Source of the DNA: JAWLBR01 sp041687495
GTDB taxonomy: Bacteria > Bacillota > Limnochordia > DTU087 > JAAYGB01
Direction: 5' to 3'
Assembly: GCA_041687495.1 (NCBI GenBank)
Contig: JAWLBR010000102.1
Coordinates: 1-9,492 of the forward strand
DNA: 9,492 nt
The notes beneath the pieces were generated by a model that searched no databases, was not told where the DNA came from, and saw only the letters and a program-made list of their open reading frames with translations. Shown here piece by piece: positions 4,992-9,492 of the stretch. Each line of letters starts with the position of its first letter. The stretch's first letter is position 1. The translations under genes were made by a program, and so were the position numbers.

Positions 4992-7054
4992 TGTTGAAAG
5001 TCTCTAAACTTATGTTAGTTTTGGTGGCCGTCATGCTGCTAACAACAGCAGCAGTTTCTGCCATGGAGTACAAAGAACACCCTGTTTTGGCGGAGATGGT
5101 CAAACAGGGACTGCTTCCACCTGTTGAGGAACGAATTCCAAAAGATGCTATGATCGTTGCACCGCTCCATGAACTTGGACGGTACGGCGGTACCGCCCGG
5201 GTGTTCAATGCCGAGGCACCAAACCGTCCATACACGGCCCAAATGCTGATGGGAAGCCATGGGCCATTTAGGGCTACCGTTGATGCAAAACCGGGAGTGC
5301 CCAATCTGTTCAAGGGATACGACGTTAACGACGACTACACAGTCTGGACGTTCTACCTGCGGGAAGGGTTGAAGTGGTCTGACGGATATCCACTGACTGC
5401 CGAAAACTACTACCTGTACTGGCGATACGATCGAGCCAACCAAGAGATCAATCCCGGGATCAATCTGGATAACGTCACCATTGAGGACGATGCGGTGATC
5501 TTCTACAACGAAGATGGACGTCGTAGAACCGTAAAGCGGGAAGTAGTAGACGACTATACGATTCGCTACACCTCAGACAAACCATATCCAACTCTCATTA
5601 ACAGCTTCAGCCACGCCTCTGGCAGCTGGGATTATTACACTCAACCGATGCACTTCCTGAAACAGTTCCATCCTGACTTTATCGGTAGAGAGGCTGCCGA
5701 AGCCAAAGCCAAGAAAGCTGGGTTTGACACCTGGTATCAGCTGTATGAGTACTTTACCAACCGCCAGGGTCAACAGACTACCGTCCAAGTACAAGGTAAC
5801 TTCCCACCAAGCGTAGGGGCTTATGTCTTGGTGAGCAAGACCCAGACAACTATGGTCTTTGAGCGCAACCCGTACTACTTCAAGGTAGACACCGAGGGCC
5901 GGCAGTTGCCTTACATCGACCGGATCATTGTAGAGCACGTTCCTGACCGGGAGATTATTGTTGGCAAGATCATCTCCGGTGAAGTCGATTTCGAAGGCTT
6001 CATGACTGAGACCCCGGATATCCCCCTCTATCGCCGATATGAACAAACCGGCGACTATCGGACGGAGATCTGGAACTTTGCTGCCAACGCTACTGGTCTG
6101 CAACTGAATACCAACTACAAGGACGAGGTTGTCCGGGATCTGTTCCGCAACCGTGACTTCCGCATCGCGCTGCAGCTATCTGTTGATCGGCAGCGGATCA
6201 ATGACGAAATCCTGTTTGGCATGGGCCGGCCAGTAGGAATGACTGTCCTTCCGGAGACCATGTGGTTCAAGCCTGAGTACGAGGAGGCGTACGCCGAGTA
6301 CGATCCTGAACAGGCAAAATCCATCCTTGACTCCATCGGTGTGGTTGACGTCAATGGCGATGGTTGGCGTGAAGACCCAAATGGAAAGGACATCGCGTTT
6401 GACATCGAGTTTGTCGTGTCCGAAGCTCCCCGTGCCCAGATCCTAGAGATCGTTGAGCAGAACTTTAGGGCCATTGGTATCAATGCAACTGTTCAACAGC
6501 GGGAGGCAACCTTTGGGTTCCAAAGATCCGGCACCAATGATATGGCGGTCTGGGTGTGGCACGGTGATGCCAGAACGGAAATGCTGTTCCCAACCTACAT
6601 TAACGGACACATGTTCCCAACGGGTCCTGGCATTGGCTGGTGGCAGTGGTTTACCAGCGAAGGCACAACTGGAGTAGAGCCACCTGAGGACGTAAAAGAG
6701 CTGTTCACGTGGTTCAACAACATGCAGTACAGTACAACTCAAGAAGAGATGGTCTATTGGGGGCAAAAACTGCTGGATAACGCCGCTGAGAACGTTTGGC
6801 GGATCACTACAGTAATGGACTTCCCGCACCCAATGATCGTGAACAACGATATCGCTAACTTCCCGACCGAGAACGATGGTCCCCTTATCTATGAGTGGAG
6901 TACCTGGTGGACCAACGCTTATGAACCATCACAGTTCTTCTTCAAGACTCGACCGCAGCTAACCATAGAAGAATCGCTGCTTCCACAGATTTATAGTCCC
7001 AGTGAGATGTCGATGGATCCGCTTGATCGGGCTATCGCGAATGGTTGGTTGTAG
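4991..7054 (+). CDS. Family 5 extracellular solute-binding protein of an Opp/Dpp-type ABC importer
   Basis: This 687-residue secreted protein captures substrate outside the membrane for the permeases encoded next. Residues 1-24 form a Sec signal peptide: Lys-containing start, a hydrophobic core and cleavage predicted after AVSA. There is no lipobox cysteine, so it should be soluble in a periplasm rather than lipid-anchored. The family 5 hallmarks FYLREGLKWSDG (121-132) and the SVDR helix region (397-400) are present. A DVNGDGW stretch (453-459) resembles a calcium-type loop, common in this family. The protein is longer than OppA/DppA (about 500-550) and resembles the large binding proteins of Thermotoga-like and related bacteria, some of which bind oligosaccharides. 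It is rich in Trp and Tyr, consistent with sugar stacking but not proof of it. ATG 4991 follows AAAGGGGG at a seven-base spacing. It is first in the operon and opposite a GH116 gene, so beta-linked oligosaccharide is the favoured ligand; peptide is the alternative. Confidence 0.94.
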   Translation: MLKVSKLMLVLVAVMLLTTAAVSAMEYKEHPVLAEMVKQGLLPPVEERIPKDAMIVAPLHELGRYGGTARVFNAEAPNRPYTAQMLMGSHGPFRATVDAKPGVPNLFKGYDVNDDYTVWTFYLREGLKWSDGYPLTAENYYLYWRYDRANQEINPGINLDNVTIEDDAVIFYNEDGRRRTVKREVVDDYTIRYTSDKPYPTLINSFSHASGSWDYYTQPMHFLKQFHPDFIGREAAEAKAKKAGFDTWYQLYEYFTNRQGQQTTVQVQGNFPPSVGAYVLVSKTQTTMVFERNPYYFKVDTEGRQLPYIDRIIVEHVPDREIIVGKIISGEVDFEGFMTETPDIPLYRRYEQTGDYRTEIWNFAANATGLQLNTNYKDEVVRDLFRNRDFRIALQLSVDRQRINDEILFGMGRPVGMTVLPETMWFKPEYEEAYAEYDPEQAKSILDSIGVVDVNGDGWREDPNGKDIAFDIEFVVSEAPRAQILEIVEQNFRAIGINATVQQREATFGFQRSGTNDMAVWVWHGDARTEMLFPTYINGHMFPTGPGIGWWQWFTSEGTTGVEPPEDVKELFTWFNNMQYSTTQEEMVYWGQKLLDNAAENVWRITTVMDFPHPMIVNNDIANFPTENDGPLIYEWSTWWTNAYEPSQFFFKTRPQLTIEESLLPQIYSPSEMSMDPLDRAIANGWL

Positions 7055-7072
7055 GGCGTTGCTGTAAGAAGG

Positions 7073-7107
7073 GATGACAGAGACAGCCAGCAGCTGTCTC
7101 TGTCATC
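7073..7107 (+). other. Perfect 14-bp intercistronic stem-loop
   Basis: GATGACAGAGACAG (7073-7086) is perfectly complementary to CTGTCTCTGTCATC (7094-7107) around the seven-base loop CCAGCAG. It begins 18 bases after the binding-protein stop and ends before the permease Shine-Dalgarno. It is followed by TTCATCC rather than a T run, so it is not a standard terminator. Such structures between binding-protein and permease genes commonly protect the upstream message from 3' decay, giving more binding protein than permease. That role is inferred here. Confidence 0.75.
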
Positions 7108-7138
7108 TTCATCCAGAGGACGAATGGAGGAGGATGAA

Positions 7139-8143
7139 ATGGCAGCCTATTTTGTAAGGAGAGTCGCCTATGCTGTGCTTCTGATATTTCTAGTATCTGT
7201 GCTTGCCTTTTTAGTGATTCAGTTACCGCCCGGTGACTATGCTACTTCGTATGTATCCCGAATCAGTTCGGCTGGTATGACCGAAGAACGGCGCCAAGAA
7301 CTACTAGTGGCCATCACCCAACGATATGCGCTGGATCGGCCTATTCACCAGCAGTATCTCACGTGGATGTCCAATATCCTTACCTCTGGGGATTTCGGGA
7401 TGTCATTTAACTGGAATAGACCGGTTTATCGGATTATTACTGAGCGGCTGCCGTTAACGGTAACGCTGGGGCTGGTAACGCTCTTTTTCCAGTTTGTTGT
7501 CGCAATCCCCATCGGTCTGTTTTCCGCTGTCAATCAATACACCAAGGGTGATTACTTGATCACGCTTTTGTCCTTTGTGGGGGTTTCTATTCCCAACTTT
7601 TTGCTGGCTTTAGTGGTAATGGTCCTGCTGTTTTCCAACTTCAATATCTCTATTGGTGGTCTTTTCTCCCCTGAGTACCGGGAAGCAGCTTGGAGCGCTG
7701 GGAAGGTACTTGACCTTCTGCAGCATATGATTGTCCCAGTGATTGTTATCGGAATGGAGAGTACGGCTGGTACAGTTAGAACTCTGCGGGCCACCATGCT
7801 GGACGAGTTGGGAAAGGACTACATGAAAGTCGCAAAGGCGAAGGGGCTTTCTAACTGGGCGGCCGTGATCAAACACGCGCTGCGAATTGCCCTCAATCCC
7901 ATCATCGCCGCATTGGGTTGGCAGCTGCCGGCCATCGTTTCAGGCTCGATGATCGTTTCGATTGTGGTTGGTCTACCGACTGTAGGGCCGATTCTTCACC
8001 AAGCCTTGCTTAGTCAGGATATGTATCTAGCCGGAGGCATTATTTTAGTCCTGAGCAGTTTGACTATTTTTGGAACGCTGTTGTCTGACCTACTCCTTGC
8101 TGTGTCAGATCCCCGGATATCGTTTGAGGATGGAGGTAAATGA
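7139..8143 (+). CDS. ABC importer permease, DppB/OppB type
   Basis: This 334-residue inner-membrane protein is one of the two channel-forming subunits. TM1 lies at about residues 8-28, followed by an external segment (about 31-100) and then five further hydrophobic segments from about 105 to 325, giving the six expected. The cytoplasmic EAA-type coupling loop that contacts the ATPase is at about 227-255 (DYMKVAKAKGLS followed by a conserved basic helix). Length and the early NWNRPVYRIITERLPLT-type region match the OppB/DppB family. I chose ATG 7139 because GGAGGAGG ends five bases upstream. An in-frame ATG at 7124 would add five residues, but it places the Shine-Dalgarno inside the gene. It follows the binding-protein gene by 84 bases that contain the stem-loop, and its stop overlaps or abuts the next permease start. 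Confidence 0.96.
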   Translation: MAAYFVRRVAYAVLLIFLVSVLAFLVIQLPPGDYATSYVSRISSAGMTEERRQELLVAITQRYALDRPIHQQYLTWMSNILTSGDFGMSFNWNRPVYRIITERLPLTVTLGLVTLFFQFVVAIPIGLFSAVNQYTKGDYLITLLSFVGVSIPNFLLALVVMVLLFSNFNISIGGLFSPEYREAAWSAGKVLDLLQHMIVPVIVIGMESTAGTVRTLRATMLDELGKDYMKVAKAKGLSNWAAVIKHALRIALNPIIAALGWQLPAIVSGSMIVSIVVGLPTVGPILHQALLSQDMYLAGGIILVLSSLTIFGTLLSDLLLAVSDPRISFEDGGK

Positions 8144-8145
8144 GG

Positions 8146-9255
8146 ATGCAGGAGACTACCGAAACCACCTTCAAATCCCGGTCTCAAATGCAGTTGATCA
8201 TGCTCCGCTTTAGGAAACACCGCTTGGCAAAGGTTTCTCTATGGATCATTGGCGGGTTCATTGTGTGTGCATTGTTTGGGGAGTTCTTTATTCCTAACGA
8301 CCCCACACATGCGTTTCCCAACATGAACTATATCCCGCCCCGTAAAGTCAGATTTGTCGACGCGGACGGCCGCTTCCACATTCGTCCATTCATCTATGAT
8401 TACAAGCAGGAGTTCAACAGAACTACTTGGGAGCGGGAATGGGCGGAAAACACGGAGGTCAGGCATCCCATCTACTTCCTGGCTAGAGGCTTTGATTACA
8501 AGCTGTTGGGGCTGATTCCCACAAACATTCACTTGTTCAATGTCAGCGAGACAGCGCCCAAACTATTTTTGTTTGGCACTGATCGAAATGGCCGGGATGT
8601 CTTTAGCCGAACGATTTATGCGACTAGGGTATCGATTAGTATGGCGATCCTCGGCGTGATCATTAGCATAGTCTTAGGGATACTCCTAGGCGGCGTTGCC
8701 GGGTACTATGGGGGAATCCCAGATGATGTGATTCAACGAATTTCCGAACTTCTCTTGGCCGTGCCAAAACTACCTCTATGGATGGGGTTGGCAGCAGCGG
8801 TTCCTAGCAACTGGCCGATCACTAAGGTATACGCGTCCATTGTGGTGATTTCATCGATGACTAGTTGGCCGTGGTTGGCACGGGGGATTCGTAGTAAGCT
8901 CATCTCACTGCGTAAAGAAGACTACGTTCTGGCGGCACAGAGCTATAGCGCTTCGAATATGAGGATCATATTCCGCTATCTTGTCCCCAACTTCATGAGT
9001 TACATCATCGTTAGTCTGACCCTGGCTATTCCCGGGATGATTCTCATGGAGACTGCGCTGAGTTTTCTCGGCCTGGGGTTGCGTCCACCAGCTGTCAGTT
9101 GGGGAGTACTCCTTGAGCAAGCTCAGAGTTTCCAAACGGTAATTCTCTACCCCTGGCTCTTGATTCCTGGGTTGTTTGTGGTAACGGCAATTCTCTCTCT
9201 GAACTTCGTCGGCGATGGATTACGAGATGCGGCTGACCCTTACGAGAAAGGCTAA
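8146..9255 (+). CDS. ABC importer permease, DppC/OppC type, with enlarged external segment
   Basis: This 369-residue protein is the second channel subunit. After a cytoplasmic N-terminus, TM1 is at about residues 29-49. An external segment of about 90 residues (51-140) follows, then the family motif GTDRNGRDVFSR (145-156) and the remaining membrane segments (about 163-355). The EAA coupling loop is at about 259-282 (DYVLAAQSYSAS then RYLVPN). The C-terminal LNFVGDGLRDAADP is typical of DppC. The external segment is longer than in classical peptide permeases. ATG 8146 lies nine bases after GGAGG (8132-8136). The alternative ATG 8140 would overlap the previous stop as ATGA and add two residues, but its Shine-Dalgarno spacing is only three bases. 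Translation is probably coupled to the upstream permease. Confidence 0.96.
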   Translation: MQETTETTFKSRSQMQLIMLRFRKHRLAKVSLWIIGGFIVCALFGEFFIPNDPTHAFPNMNYIPPRKVRFVDADGRFHIRPFIYDYKQEFNRTTWEREWAENTEVRHPIYFLARGFDYKLLGLIPTNIHLFNVSETAPKLFLFGTDRNGRDVFSRTIYATRVSISMAILGVIISIVLGILLGGVAGYYGGIPDDVIQRISELLLAVPKLPLWMGLAAAVPSNWPITKVYASIVVISSMTSWPWLARGIRSKLISLRKEDYVLAAQSYSASNMRIIFRYLVPNFMSYIIVSLTLAIPGMILMETALSFLGLGLRPPAVSWGVLLEQAQSFQTVILYPWLLIPGLFVVTAILSLNFVGDGLRDAADPYEKG

Positions 9256-9292
9256 GACCACTGTGTGCAGGCAGCGAGAGGAGGATGCAGGA

Positions 9293-9492
9293 ATGGCGAC
9301 CGAACCTTTGCTTGAGGTCAAAAACCTCAAGACGCATTTTTACACTGATGATGGTGTTGTCAAGGCACTGGATGGAGTCGAGTTTGATGTAAAGCCAGGT
9401 AAGGTCTTGGGTGTAGTGGGTGAGAGTGGTTGTGGCAAGAGTGTAACCGCATTGTCAATCCTCCAGCTGGTACCCAGGCCCGGCAGAATTGG
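9293..9492 (+). CDS. ABC importer ATP-binding subunit, DppD/OppD type (5' part only)
   Basis: The first 66 codons are present and the gene continues beyond the right edge. The start reads as an ABC ATPase: a beta-rich N-terminus with LLEVKNLKTHF, an A-loop tyrosine region (FYTDDG), and Walker A GESGCGKS at residues 43-50, the form typical of Opp/Dpp ATPases. It would hydrolyse ATP to drive import through the two permeases. ATG 9293 follows AGGAGG (9279-9284) at eight bases. The gap from the previous stop is 37 bases, so it belongs to the same operon. A second ATPase (DppF/OppF type) is expected downstream, outside the window. Confidence 0.95.
   Translation, partial: MATEPLLEVKNLKTHFYTDDGVVKALDGVEFDVKPGKVLGVVGESGCGKSVTALSILQLVPRPGRI

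Noticed and set aside
5573..6103. 176-codon minus-strand open frame inside the binding-protein gene
   Set aside because: It is antisense to a clear family 5 binding protein and shows no family features.
6443..6829. 128-codon minus-strand open frame inside the binding-protein gene
   Set aside because: It is antisense to conserved coding sequence, with unstructured composition and no plausible ribosome site or neighbour.
7073..7107. Stem-loop read as a true terminator of the binding-protein gene
   Set aside because: The stem is excellent but it is followed by TTCATCC rather than a T run, and the downstream permease clearly belongs to the same operon.
9285..9292. ATG at 9285 as start of the ATPase
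   Set aside because: It is out of frame with the Walker A-containing protein and directly abuts the Shine-Dalgarno sequence.
1..9492. CRISPR array, insertion sequence or phage attachment site
   Set aside because: There are no regularly spaced direct repeats, no transposase-like frame with terminal inverted repeats, and no obvious duplicated target site.

Overview
The window looks like a bacterial chromosome segment with three parts: an ABC-F ATPase gene, a glycoside hydrolase family 116 gene, and the start of an Opp/Dpp-type ABC importer operon. Genes are tightly packed, Shine-Dalgarno sequences are strong (AGGAGG-type), and GTG and TTG starts occur. This suggests a Bacillota-like lineage. 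The solute-binding protein carries an ordinary Sec signal peptide without a lipobox, which is more typical of a cell with an outer membrane. A diderm Bacillota (Limnochordia-like) or Thermotoga-like anaerobe would fit, but this is inference and the taxonomy cannot be settled from the window.

Layout: bases 1-322 hold no convincing gene. They hold a structured leader ending in a strong intrinsic terminator (250-291) just ahead of the ABC-F gene (323-1900, +, GTG start), an arrangement expected for attenuation control. A strong shared hairpin (1969-2007) separates it from the convergent GH116 gene (2042-4663, -, TTG start). The 327-base divergent region 4664-4990 separates GH116 from a plus-strand operon. 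That operon encodes a family 5 solute-binding protein (4991-7054), two membrane permeases (7139-8143 and 8146-9255) and the first 66 codons of a DppD/OppD-like ATPase, which runs off the right edge.

How they may work together: Opp/Dpp-type importers carry oligosaccharides as well as peptides, and GH116 enzymes are retaining beta-glycosidases. The GH116 protein here has no signal peptide, so a plausible reading is that the importer brings in short beta-linked oligosaccharides and the cytoplasmic GH116 cleaves them. The shared divergent region, which has several symmetric sequence elements, is where joint regulation would occur. The ABC-F gene appears functionally unrelated and is probably a ribosome-associated translation factor or antibiotic-protection protein. 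No RNA gene, insertion sequence or CRISPR array was recognised. The most notable non-coding signals are the terminator in the ABC-F leader and a perfect 14-bp hairpin between the binding-protein and permease genes.
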